A DNA stretch of 64,000 nucleotides from Bacillota bacterium (GTDB taxonomy: Bacteria > Bacillota > Clostridia > Oscillospirales > Oscillospiraceae): NCBI GenBank assembly GCA_030529825.1, contig JAUMWD010000002.1, positions 120,789-184,788 of the forward strand, written 5' to 3'. Below are positions 34,691 through 43,511 of the stretch, piece after piece. The translations under genes were made by a program, and so were the position numbers. The notes below the pieces were generated by a model, which did no database searches, was not told the origin of the DNA, and saw only the letters and a list, made by a program, of their open reading frames with translations. Each line of letters opens with the position of its first letter. Position 1 is the stretch's first letter.

Positions 34691-36512
34691 AACGACCTCC
34701 GCTTAAGCATCTTGCACCGCAGGCAGAGCACTGCTTGCGGCAGTCGGGAGAAAGCTCGGATTTATAGCACTGCTCCTTCTCATGCCACAGATGCTCCTTA
34801 CGCACGCCTATATCTACGCAGTCCCAGGGCATTACCTCGTCCTTGTTTCTCTCTCTGTGGGCATAGAAGCCGGGATCAACTCCGCACTTTTCAAAGGCCT
34901 TCATCCAGCGGTTAAAATTGAAATAGTCGCTCCAGGCCTCAAGTCTTCCGCCGTTACGCCAAACATCCTCAATAACGGCGCCCATGCGTCTGTCACCTCT
35001 TGACAGGGTTGCCTCAATATAGCTCGTCTGTGGATCATGCCAGTTATATACCACATTCTTCGCGGTAATTGCCTCGCGCAGGAGATTGACCTTGCGAATA
35101 TACTCCTCCATGGTGTTCTGGGTTTCCCACTGGAAGGGGCTGTGGGGCTTGGGAACAAAGCAGGAGGTTGAAACGGTAATGCGTACTCCCCTGTTCTTGT
35201 TCTTTGCATACAGGCGCCATGTATGGAGAACCTGATTTGCAAGCTCTGCAATGCCGCGTATGTCGTCATCCGTTTCTGTTGGAAGACCCAGCATGAAATA
35301 AAGCTTAACATTGTTCCACCCGCCCTCAAAGGCGAGGCGGCAGGTATTAAGCAGATCTTCCTCGGTGACATTTTTGTTAATGGCGTCACGCAGGCGCTGG
35401 CTGCCTGCCTCAGGAGCAAAGGTAAGGCCGCTTTTACGTGTCTTCTGAATACGGTGCATAATATCAATGGAGAAATTATCCGCGCGCAAGGAAGGCAGAG
35501 AAATGCCTATGCTTTTAGGCTCGCAGTATTCCAGCAGGCCGTCACAAAGCTGTTCAAGTCCGCGATAATCGCTGGAGCTTAAGGAAAGCAGCGTAATGTC
35601 CTGGCATCCGGTATTCTTAAGCAGAGTCTTCCCTTGTTCAATGAGCAGCTCGGGACTCTTTGCGCGAATAGGTCTGTAGGTATGACCTGCCTGGCAGAAG
35701 CGGCAACCGCGGATGCAGCCTCGGAACAGTTCAAGATTTACACGGTCATGTACAACCTCCGTAGAGGGCACAATGGGGTTAAGCGGAAAATGCACGGAAT
35801 CCATATCCGTAATTATGCGCTTTGTTACTCTTTCGGGAGCCCCAGCCAAAACTTCAAAATGGTTTATGGTGCAATCATCATTCAACACAGGTGTGTAGAA
35901 CGCAGGAACATATACCCCGCCGATTTTTGCAGCTTCCTTAAGGAATTTTTCCTTTTCCCATCCCTCATTCTTCGCAACATGCAAAAGTTCCAGCAGCTCA
36001 TTGTTCATTTCTTCTCCCTCGCCAAGGAGAAAAATGTCAACAAAATCAGCCATGGTTTCGGGGTTAAGTGCCGCTGTGCCGCCTGCAATCACAAGAGGTG
36101 TAAGCGCCTTGCGCTCCTCACGGTGAATGGGCAGTCCTGCCATGTCAATCATGTCAAGAACAGTTGAATATGCCATCTCATAGCCAATTGAAAATGCAAG
36201 CACATCATGCTGTGAAATAGGATCTCCACTCTCCAGGGCATACAGAGGAATGTCGGCTTTTTTCATTTCGTCGTACATATCGCCCCAGGGAGCAAAGACT
36301 CTCTCACACCAAACATATGGCAGCTCATTCATTGTAGAATAAAGAATGCTCATACCGAGATTGGACATGCCGATCTCATAGGTATCAGGAAAGCAGAAAG
36401 CAACTCTGATGTCTATGTCAGCCTTGTCTTTAATTATTTGATTATATTCCCCTCCCGTGTATCTTGCCGGCTTCTGAACGCGGGGCAGAATTCTTTCAAG
36501 TCTTTTATCCAT
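34680..36512 (-). CDS. radical SAM protein, TIGR03960 (YgiQ-like/uncharacterised) family
   Basis: The 610-residue protein starts LERILPRVQKPARYTGGEYNQI, has a B12-binding-like N-terminal half (DIRVAFCFPDTYEIGMSNLGM) and a radical SAM core with the CxxxCxxC cluster in RGCIRGCRFCQAGHTYRP near residue 265. The C-terminus holds a Cys-rich tail (CRKQCSACGARC). It is the partner of DUF2344. The reaction is not known; a tRNA or rRNA methylthiolation-like role has been guessed for such proteins but is unproven. GGAGA precedes the ATG. Confidence 0.9.
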   Translation of the reverse strand: MDKRLERILPRVQKPARYTGGEYNQIIKDKADIDIRVAFCFPDTYEIGMSNLGMSILYSTMNELPYVWCERVFAPWGDMYDEMKKADIPLYALESGDPISQHDVLAFSIGYEMAYSTVLDMIDMAGLPIHREERKALTPLVIAGGTAALNPETMADFVDIFLLGEGEEMNNELLELLHVAKNEGWEKEKFLKEAAKIGGVYVPAFYTPVLNDDCTINHFEVLAGAPERVTKRIITDMDSVHFPLNPIVPSTEVVHDRVNLELFRGCIRGCRFCQAGHTYRPIRAKSPELLIEQGKTLLKNTGCQDITLLSLSSSDYRGLEQLCDGLLEYCEPKSIGISLPSLRADNFSIDIMHRIQKTRKSGLTFAPEAGSQRLRDAINKNVTEEDLLNTCRLAFEGGWNNVKLYFMLGLPTETDDDIRGIAELANQVLHTWRLYAKNKNRGVRITVSTSCFVPKPHSPFQWETQNTMEEYIRKVNLLREAITAKNVVYNWHDPQTSYIEATLSRGDRRMGAVIEDVWRNGGRLEAWSDYFNFNRWMKAFEKCGVDPGFYAHRERNKDEVMPWDCVDIGVRKEHLWHEKEQCYKSELSPDCRKQCSACGARCLSGGRCDG

Positions 36513-36543
36513 TATGTATCTCCAACAATTTAGTCTATATATT

Positions 36544-37125
36544 TTACAACACGCGCTTTCTTTTTACAATACCCGTTTGCGCAATTAAAAGGCATATTCC
36601 TCCGCCCACGAAAATATACCGTGCGCTGAAAATGCCCGAAAGCGCTGCAAAAACGCCGGAGAAAACACCGAATGCTTCAAGTATTTTTTCTCTTTTTTCT
36701 CTCCTAATTCTTGTTGAAAGCAAGCGCTCCGCTATTCTTCCTCCGTCAAGGGGCATTGCAGGAAGAAGATTATATGCTGACAGCCAAAGGCTGATTTGCC
36801 CCATCAATTTGAAAACATAATCATATTTGCCGAAGCTAAAATTACAGCACAGCGCTGCAAGACCAAGTCCAAACATAGGTCCCAAAAGGATAGCAACGAT
36901 TTCACCCATTCGTGACGCCAATCCTGCGCCATCCATGGAAAATCCCCCTATCTCAAGATGTATGCTTTTTATTTTGCCACCGAAAAGCACAACACCCACT
37001 ATGTGGCCTATTTCATGAACGCAAGCCGATGCGATGAATGCAATTATGGTTGAAAAACCATAAAAATAGTAAACTGCCAGCAAAACGGCAACGCATATCG
37101 CGCTGATTCTTACGCCGAGCTTCAC
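36544..37125 (-). CDS. SpoIVFB-like site-2 protease (M50)
   Basis: Multiple membrane helices, the zinc motif HEIGH (ASACVHEIGHIVGVVLFGG) and the Asp ligand in MPLDGGRIAE define an M50 protease of 193 residues. It is followed by overlap with an M23/SpoIVFA-like partner upstream, the same pairing as spoIVFA-spoIVFB in Bacillus, where the protease cleaves pro-sigma-K. The presence of a BofA-type gene at 50941 fits. It is shorter than Bacillus SpoIVFB (about 290 residues) and lacks its CBS domain. Confidence 0.82.
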   Translation of the reverse strand: MKLGVRISAICVAVLLAVYYFYGFSTIIAFIASACVHEIGHIVGVVLFGGKIKSIHLEIGGFSMDGAGLASRMGEIVAILLGPMFGLGLAALCCNFSFGKYDYVFKLMGQISLWLSAYNLLPAMPLDGGRIAERLLSTRIRREKREKILEAFGVFSGVFAALSGIFSARYIFVGGGICLLIAQTGIVKRKRVL

Positions 37126-37907
37126 AGATAAAACTCCGGGTTTAGATAGTATTCATCGTGCATAATTTCAAAATGCAGGTGAGGTCCTGTAGCAAGCCCA
37201 GTTTCTCCCACAAGAGCGATTGTATCTCCTCTTTTCACACCTCCGCAGCCCACACAAAGCTCACTGCAATGGGCATACAGGCTTGTATAGCCGTTGCCGT
37301 GGTCGATAATCAAGTATTTTCCGTAGCTGTCGCTGTTCCCTGCGGCAACAATTGTGCCATCGGCAAAGGCCTTAACCGGCGTACCTGTATTGGCAGCGAA
37401 ATCCGTTCCGTAATGAAACTTAAGCTCTCCCGAAATAGGATGAATTCTATATCCGAAGCCGGAGGATTTAACCCCATCTACAGGAGAGGAATATTCAAAT
37501 CCCAAATCCGGAATTTCCAGAAATACATTTTTCGGAATTACCGCACCGCTGTATTGAGCCTGCGACGAGGCAAATGTTGCCACCTTGTCCGATTCTTCTT
37601 TTTCCTTGAGTCCTTCCTTTTCGTCAGAATCAATGCGGTAACGAATTTCATCCCCAAAGACTTCGGCGCGCCGCTTTTCAGAATTAAGGCATTTCATACT
37701 CTTCTGTTTTGCTGCAGGCTCACCGCCGAACAGCCTGTCTGCGGTTTTCTCTCCATATTCTATAGCCGTCTCTGTTTGACGGGTCTCCATTTCAAGGGCT
37801 GAATTTATGCCGCTTACAAGCTCATTATTTATGACGGGAAAAGCAATTCTTATTACTGTAAGGATAACAAAAATCGCCGAAGAAATGTATATTTGCACGA
37901 GTTTCAT
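37122..37907 (-). CDS. M23/LytM-domain membrane protein, SpoIVFA-like
   Basis: An N-terminal membrane helix (VQIYISSAIFVILTVIRIAF) is followed by a ~120-residue linker and a LytM domain: FHYGTDFAANTGTPVKAFADG (the HxxxD motif), YTSLYAHC and GPHLHFEI (HxH). All zinc ligands appear present, so it may be an active peptidoglycan hydrolase, while SpoIVFA of Bacillus lacks them. The ATG at 37907 with GAGGTG 6 bases upstream gives 261 residues. It overlaps the M50 gene by 4 bases, which argues for a shared role. Confidence 0.82.
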   Translation of the reverse strand: MKLVQIYISSAIFVILTVIRIAFPVINNELVSGINSALEMETRQTETAIEYGEKTADRLFGGEPAAKQKSMKCLNSEKRRAEVFGDEIRYRIDSDEKEGLKEKEESDKVATFASSQAQYSGAVIPKNVFLEIPDLGFEYSSPVDGVKSSGFGYRIHPISGELKFHYGTDFAANTGTPVKAFADGTIVAAGNSDSYGKYLIIDHGNGYTSLYAHCSELCVGCGGVKRGDTIALVGETGLATGPHLHFEIMHDEYYLNPEFYL

Positions 37908-37965
37908 GGCAATCACCTCATAATATGATATTGCCCGCCCTCATTGCGTATGCGTCATAAACATC

Positions 37966-37994
37966 TTGACAACGCAGTTTGCTCTTATTATAAT
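37966..37994 (+). promoter_or_regulatory. consensus promoter of tRNA-Pro
   Basis: TTGACA (37966-37971), 17 bases, TATAAT (37989-37994): both boxes match the consensus fully. The tRNA begins 13 bases after the -10 box. Confidence 0.9.
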
Positions 37995-38007
37995 AAAAAA
38001 GCTGTTT

Positions 38008-38083
38008 CGGGGAGTAGCGCAGTCGGTAGCGCGCATGGTTCGGGACCATGAGGCCGGGAGTTCAAGTCTCCTCTCTCCGACCA
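38008..38083 (+). tRNA. tRNA-Pro (anticodon CGG)
   Basis: A 76-base cloverleaf with acceptor stem CGGGGAG/CTCTCCG (one G-U), D arm, anticodon stem CATGG/CCATG with loop TTCGGGA (anticodon CGG), the GTTCAAGTC T-loop region and encoded CCA. It reads CCG proline codons. Confidence 0.95.
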
Positions 38084-38117
38084 AAAAGACATCTGCAAAT
38101 TGCTGATGTCTTTTTTT
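38084..38117 (+). terminator. terminator of tRNA-Pro
   Basis: Stem 38084-38093 / 38105-38114 (AAAAGACATC / GATGTCTTTT) with an 11-base loop and a T-run, directly after the tRNA CCA end. Confidence 0.9.
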
Positions 38118-38134
38118 ATACATTTCATACACAA

Positions 38135-38168
38135 AAAAATAACACGGGCAAAAGCCCGTGTTATTTTT
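38135..38168. terminator. terminator of the SLH-protein gene (bidirectional)
   Basis: A 15-bp stem (38135-38149 / 38154-38168, core AACACGGGC/GCCCGTGTT) with a 4-base A/T loop and A/T runs on both sides, 11 bases past the SLH gene stop on the minus strand. Confidence 0.9.
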
Positions 38169-38179
38169 ATATTTGTTAA

Positions 38180-41100
38180 TTACAGAGAAGCATATACTCT
38201 GAAAATTACCGTTGCTGCCATGCCGCGGTTTGCGGTGGCATTGGGTGCAAATGTCGTAGCGCTTGTTCCGTTCATAATCTTTGCGGAAACGATGGCGCTT
38301 ACAGCCTCAACATAGGGACTTGCAATGCTGTCCTTATCAGCAAAGCTGATCTCGGGAACAACTCCGAAGTCACATCCCTCTACATTCTTAAGATATCTGT
38401 AGATGAATGTAGCCATCTGCGCACGGGTTATGTTCTGATTCGGTCTGAAGGTATTATCACCATATCCTGCAATAATGCCGTTTTCCACGCCCCAGATCAC
38501 GGCATCCTGATATGCGGCGGCAATGCTTGCCTTATCAGCGAAATTAAGTGTGCCGGTGACCGCGGGAGAACCAACAGAACGGTAAAGCATGGTGATGAAC
38601 TGTGCGCGGGTTACTTCAGCTTTAGGTTTGAAGGTATTATCCGGATAACCGTTGATGATTCCCGCATTTGCAGCGGCAACAATGTAGTCATGGTATCCAC
38701 TGCCTGCAATATCAGTGAAGGGATCCTCAACAACCGCGCCGCAAACTATATTTGCACGGTCATTTATACGAATTCTCGGGAAGGGACCTTCAGGCGCATT
38801 GAAAGTATCATCAAAAGAGGAAACGCCGCTTACGGTAATTTCGCAGCCTACCTTAAGATTCTCAATTTCCACATTGGAGCAAATATAGCCGTCGATGAAT
38901 ACGCGTGCCACATCGCCTGCGGCATCCTTGACCATAATGGTCTGTACAAGGCCGTTTTCAAGCGCAACGCTCTCCACGATACCCTTGATAGTAATGAACT
39001 GGCCCAGAACGGAGCCGTCATTGATCTGTGCTGCCGTAACCTCTGCAGGAGTTACGGCTTCTGCTTCACCAATCTTCTGGATGGAGGTAACCTGAAGCTC
39101 CATTTCGCCCTGGTAGAAGTCAGTTGTGCCTGTTACACGCACCTTATCGCCAATCTTATATTCACCCGCTACAGGGAAGCAGCACACGCCGCCGGTTTCA
39201 TCCTGAACATAGATGCAATCAAAGAATGCCGTATTCTTGTCGTAACCGGAAGCGTTTGTGGTTACAACACCCTCAATTGTGTACTTATAACCGGTTTCGG
39301 TCTGCTTCTGCACCTCCGCAATGGGAGTTACGGAAATAGGATTAATGTACTGAACAAGATTCTCACAAATCTTGTAGTTAGAATAGTTCTTTTCAGCGCC
39401 GCTGTCTTCAACAGTAGCCTGTACCTCAAAGTTTGACATGAAGGCTGCACCGGAAACAACTATCAGGCCCTTGCCTGCAAGCTGCTCAGTGGCCATAATC
39501 ATGAGGCGGCTGTCACCTTCTGCAACAGCGTACTTTGTTGCCTCAAAACCGACTCCGTCGGAGTTCTTGGAATAGGTGCTTGTGTGACCGTAAACAACGG
39601 GAGATACGCTGTCGGGAATTGCAGTTGTGGGATTACCCTCTGCATCGACAACATAGATGGATGCACCGCCATAGTGACTGAATACTTCGGTATACAAACG
39701 GTCGTTGGGATGCTCGGAGTCAACCTCAACGCCTTCAACAAGGAAGCTATCGTTGTTGTATGTATTGAAGTAGAGTCGCTGTGTCTGGCCGCCGTTAAGG
39801 GAGTCGTCATTGGTGCCGTCATCAGCTATCCGCAGACTTGATCCTAGCGCCGCAAGCAGCTTATTCTGCTGGGCAGCCATATGGTCGGCTTCGGGGAAGG
39901 AGGAGTAGCTCTCATAGTAATCCGACCAGCCGGCGAGAACAATTGCACCGCCTGCATTATTAAATGCCGTAAGTGCTGCAATCTCCTCATCAGAGTAGCA
40001 ATTATACGGATTGCGAAGTGCGCTGCCGTCACGGCGAGATGGTGCAGTAAGGATAATGGCCTTATACTTATCATTATCGCATGCAGCGATGAGATCAGCA
40101 GAGGTCTTCAGCTCAACAGTTCTCACGGAATATCCTGCGGCAAGCTGGCTGAAATTGCCCATAGAGTCCTTGTAGTTGCCTGCAACATACTCGTTCTGGT
40201 GGGCTGCGTCAATACCGATGTAAACGAGATCGTCAGCATTCAGAATGTCAAGGGTAATATCCTTTGTGAAGGTATATTCCTTTCCGTCCTGTTCAACGAC
40301 AACGGTTGCGGTAACAGCCATCACCTTTGCAACCTCGGGTGTAAATTTGAATTCGGTGGTAAGGCTTCCACCGGCAGGAATTGTATATCCCTTGGTATCG
40401 GCACCGATGACCTTGCTGCCTTCGGTGGTGTAGGTTACGGACTTAATGGCAGCTTCAACGCTTTCGCTGTTAAACACAGTGGTTTTGAGTGTGAGCTCTT
40501 CACCTGTTACAGGTGTAGAGGTATCACATTCAAGAGAAGAAATACCGAGCTTGAGGCTCTCGCCAACCCATATAGGTGCGGTAACGGCGATATCACCGTC
40601 ACCCTCGGTAACGCGAACAAAGTAGTAGCTGTAGTCGGGAGAAAGGCTTACTGCAAGCTCACCGGAGGAAAGCTCCAGCTGATTATCCCATGTGTAAACA
40701 ACCTTTCCGCTGTTTGCAACTATCTCAACCTTGCTTATAGAGTCTTTTGCATCATTGTCATGCGCGCTGATCTCAAAGTTCAGAACTTCGGGAACATCAA
40801 TAATGCTGCTGCCCAACTGGAAGTCGTTGATGGAATAGTAGATTTCCAGGTTCTTATCCTCGGTTGAGTAAACACGCAGACTGCGGATTGCGCTGTAAAT
40901 ACCTTCCTCGGAGAAGTCGTTGGTTAGAATAACATCGCGTGCGTCGTTTGCATTGCCCCACTTACCCTTGTGATTATCCTGATTGTTTGTGGGTGCAACA
41001 TGCCAGCCCTTGTCAAGAGCCATGATGTACTGCTCGTAGCTGGGATAGTAGCCGCCGGCGCCAATCTGGCCTTCGCCGTTGCCAACCTCAACAAGGAATA

Positions 41101-43291
41101 CGCGGCTGTCAATTAAGGCATCCCAGTATGAGAAGTCAGAGAAGTTACCGAAGGTAGTGCCGGGGTGGTTGAGCTGGCTGATGGAGTCCGCGCCCTCTGT
41201 CTGGCTGAGGAGCGAATAATATGCTTTCATACCGGCATCGGAGGTCTTATTATTAAGAGTAGTATTATTACGGGATACAATACCGGGAGTATTGAAGGTG
41301 TTAATATGGCCTGGGCCGCCGGACCATGTCATCTCAAAGCCTGCAATGGCAATAACATCGGACTGGCTTTCATTGAAAGCGGCAACCGTTTCGTTGTACT
41401 TTGCCCACTTCTCTCGGCTTGCTGCGGTGGCAACGCTCATATCATAGAGTGCCTGCTCGGGGTTTGCCGATCCGCTGGCGTCAAAGTAGTTGGAGTGGTC
41501 GGTGAAAGCAACAAACTGGACATTTGCACTTTCAGGGAGATCCTTAATATAGTCAAGGCCCTGCTGGAGAGTACCTGCACCGTCAGAGTACTCTGCTGTA
41601 TGGCTGTGGAGCTGACCGAAGTAAAGCCTATACTTCATATCTCCGACGTAGAAGCTCCAGTTCTTTACGGCGGTTTTGCCGTCTTCTCTGGTTACTGTAA
41701 CTGCAACAGCAACCTTGCCGTCTTCCATATCGTTATCCGGAGTGTAAGTAATTACTCCGTTTTCATAAACAGCTGCAACCGCCTGATTATTGACCGTCAT
41801 GGAAATTTCAGGCTTGTCTCCGCAATTAATTATAGCTGCGGAAATTACCGGGCGCTTATTTTCAAGCGTAGTGGAGTTTGATGTCGGCGTTACATTGGTA
41901 ATTACAGGCTCATCAAGGATTTTTACAACCTTTGTTGCGCTGAATTCAACGCCGCAGGTATCCCTGCCGCTTACGGTAAATACCATCTCCGAGCCGACAA
42001 TCTTATCTTTAGTTACAGTGGCGGAGAATTCATTATCCGTGGAGAACTGCAGGCTCTCACCGTTGAGCTTAACCAAAAGCTCATCATAGCCGAACAGGGT
42101 ATTAAGGCTGAAGGTGAGCTTATAATCCACACCCGCATAAGCATCGCCGCTGCTGAATACAACCTCGGGCTTATTTACAATTCCGTCGGTAATTGTTGTA
42201 TCTTCGGCTACGGGATAGAAATTGAACTCAAATATCTCGGAGCTGGCGCTTTTATATGTCCAACCGGAGAATGCGCCTGCGTAATACTCAATACATACGG
42301 GAGAGTTTTTATATTTTGCTGCCTTATTGGTGAAAAGATATCCGTTAGTCTTCTTATCGAGAGTCCATGCGGCGTAGTCATTTTGCTCCTCGCCCAAAAA
42401 TAGATTCTCGTCATCGTTAGAGCTGAGATACTTACCGTTATTTTCAAATGTGTAGTATGTGCCGTTAACATGAACGGTAAATACAAGAGCGCCGTTTTCG
42501 GGTTGTGCAACACCGTCGACAATCGTCGCAGGTGCCGCAGTCATGGAAGCACCCATACTGTCGCCCATGCCGATTACGCTTTCAGCGCTGGCGTTGTAAA
42601 TTACAATCTCGTCGCCTTCCTTGGGCAGCTCCTCGGAGGGAGGTATTACTACGGGATTCTCATTTTCCTCAACAATAAGGAAAAGCTGCATGCCATAGTC
42701 CTTTTCGGTAAGTCTGCTCGTGCCTGTGGAATAACCGCAGAAAACATCGGCAGATTCACCGCTGTAGCTTTTCTTATATGTCTCTATGTATGCGTGGCCG
42801 TAAGTTGTGCTCAATGTGGAGCTGTAGACATAGAATGTGCTGTTTTCCTCATTGCAGCTTTCAAGCATCCACACATTGTCATACTGCTTCTCCATGGACA
42901 TCTCAACATATGTTCCGCTGAGCCATGCAGAAACGGTTACTGCGTTTTCCTCGCCGTTTAAGTCCTGATAGAAGCTGATGTTGCCGTCATCGTCAACATC
43001 AACCGTCCAGACCATAGAATCATCAGGTGTCTTAATGTGCGTGCCGTCAATTTCGACAGCACCGCCTCTGATGCACCATGAGCCGAACATTTCAGACTTA
43101 AGTGCAAGCTCGTGTCCGGGATTATAAATGACTATCCGGTCACCGTCTTTGAGCTGGGAGATGTCCGTTACAAGTTGATTTACCTCTTCAGCAGGTGTTT
43201 CCTCTGCCAGTGCAGTCATGGGCATCAGTGAAAGCACCATCATCAGCACAAGCAGCGCTGAAAGAAGTCTTTTGCGTCCTTTTGTACGCAT
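38180..43291 (-). CDS. large S-layer (SLH) surface protein with a PHP/CehA-type metallophosphoesterase domain
   Basis: About 1,703 residues. A signal peptide (KRLLSALLVLMMVLSLMPMTALA) is followed by two related repeats (DGDRIVIYNPG... and EGDEIVIYNAS...), Ig-like segments, and a PHP domain from about residue 554 with HSHTAEYSDG (His near 562 and 564) and FTDHSN near 598, the CehA/McbA pattern of metal ligands. Residues about 1026-1270 form a second unassigned domain, then two OB-fold-like segments (about 1345-1410 and 1425-1515), and three SLH repeats (about 1525-1703) for anchoring to wall polymers. Substrate is unknown; a secreted phosphodiester or phospholipid hydrolase is possible. ATG at 43291 has GGAGG 9 bases upstream; ATG at 43297 is closer than usual. 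Confidence 0.85.
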   Translation of the reverse strand: MRTKGRKRLLSALLVLMMVLSLMPMTALAEETPAEEVNQLVTDISQLKDGDRIVIYNPGHELALKSEMFGSWCIRGGAVEIDGTHIKTPDDSMVWTVDVDDDGNISFYQDLNGEENAVTVSAWLSGTYVEMSMEKQYDNVWMLESCNEENSTFYVYSSTLSTTYGHAYIETYKKSYSGESADVFCGYSTGTSRLTEKDYGMQLFLIVEENENPVVIPPSEELPKEGDEIVIYNASAESVIGMGDSMGASMTAAPATIVDGVAQPENGALVFTVHVNGTYYTFENNGKYLSSNDDENLFLGEEQNDYAAWTLDKKTNGYLFTNKAAKYKNSPVCIEYYAGAFSGWTYKSASSEIFEFNFYPVAEDTTITDGIVNKPEVVFSSGDAYAGVDYKLTFSLNTLFGYDELLVKLNGESLQFSTDNEFSATVTKDKIVGSEMVFTVSGRDTCGVEFSATKVVKILDEPVITNVTPTSNSTTLENKRPVISAAIINCGDKPEISMTVNNQAVAAVYENGVITYTPDNDMEDGKVAVAVTVTREDGKTAVKNWSFYVGDMKYRLYFGQLHSHTAEYSDGAGTLQQGLDYIKDLPESANVQFVAFTDHSNYFDASGSANPEQALYDMSVATAASREKWAKYNETVAAFNESQSDVIAIAGFEMTWSGGPGHINTFNTPGIVSRNNTTLNNKTSDAGMKAYYSLLSQTEGADSISQLNHPGTTFGNFSDFSYWDALIDSRVFLVEVGNGEGQIGAGGYYPSYEQYIMALDKGWHVAPTNNQDNHKGKWGNANDARDVILTNDFSEEGIYSAIRSLRVYSTEDKNLEIYYSINDFQLGSSIIDVPEVLNFEISAHDNDAKDSISKVEIVANSGKVVYTWDNQLELSSGELAVSLSPDYSYYFVRVTEGDGDIAVTAPIWVGESLKLGISSLECDTSTPVTGEELTLKTTVFNSESVEAAIKSVTYTTEGSKVIGADTKGYTIPAGGSLTTEFKFTPEVAKVMAVTATVVVEQDGKEYTFTKDITLDILNADDLVYIGIDAAHQNEYVAGNYKDSMGNFSQLAAGYSVRTVELKTSADLIAACDNDKYKAIILTAPSRRDGSALRNPYNCYSDEEIAALTAFNNAGGAIVLAGWSDYYESYSSFPEADHMAAQQNKLLAALGSSLRIADDGTNDDSLNGGQTQRLYFNTYNNDSFLVEGVEVDSEHPNDRLYTEVFSHYGGASIYVVDAEGNPTTAIPDSVSPVVYGHTSTYSKNSDGVGFEATKYAVAEGDSRLMIMATEQLAGKGLIVVSGAAFMSNFEVQATVEDSGAEKNYSNYKICENLVQYINPISVTPIAEVQKQTETGYKYTIEGVVTTNASGYDKNTAFFDCIYVQDETGGVCCFPVAGEYKIGDKVRVTGTTDFYQGEMELQVTSIQKIGEAEAVTPAEVTAAQINDGSVLGQFITIKGIVESVALENGLVQTIMVKDAAGDVARVFIDGYICSNVEIENLKVGCEITVSGVSSFDDTFNAPEGPFPRIRINDRANIVCGAVVEDPFTDIAGSGYHDYIVAAANAGIINGYPDNTFKPKAEVTRAQFITMLYRSVGSPAVTGTLNFADKASIAAAYQDAVIWGVENGIIAGYGDNTFRPNQNITRAQMATFIYRYLKNVEGCDFGVVPEISFADKDSIASPYVEAVSAIVSAKIMNGTSATTFAPNATANRGMAATVIFRVYASL

Positions 43292-43345
43292 GCTCATATT
43301 CCTCCTTATTTTCCGCGTATAAATTACTCGAAATTATGCGACATT

Positions 43346-43374
43346 ATTTTAACACAGAAAACTTTGGTTTTCCA
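43346..43374 (-). promoter_or_regulatory. predicted SLH-gene promoter with a dyad in the spacer
   Basis: Minus-strand TGGAAA (43374-43369, 4 of 6 consensus) and TAAAAT (43351-43346) are 17 bases apart. The spacer holds a perfect dyad GAAAAC-4-GTTTTC (43357-43372 on the plus strand), placed where a repressor could block polymerase. Confidence 0.45.
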
Positions 43375-43451
43375 CATAACGCACCATATTATACTGCATC
43401 ACCCTGATTTTCTACAAAATGCCAAATTGTCGCACACATTTTTGCGCATAC

Positions 43452-43480
43452 TTGACAAAATATTTTGCAGTTGCTATTCT
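43452..43480 (+). promoter_or_regulatory. predicted promoter of the YibE/F gene
   Basis: TTGACA (43452-43457), 17 bases, TATTCT (43475-43480), 31 bases ahead of the ATG at 43512. The pair of TGCGACA/TGTCGCA copies at 43337 and 43428 lies in this divergent region. Confidence 0.7.
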
Positions 43481-43511
43481 GAATTTATAATTCCATCAAA
43501 GGAAGAGTGTC

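Noticed and set aside
38180-43291. 5'-nucleotidase (UshA-like) identity for the SLH protein
   Set aside because: The metal motifs are of PHP type (HxH then TDH), not the GDxHG/GNHE of 5'-nucleotidases, so that name was not used.
43298-43511. A small gene in the divergent region before YibE/F
   Set aside because: No frame with a ribosome site longer than a few codons; the stretch is explained by two promoters and operator-like signals.
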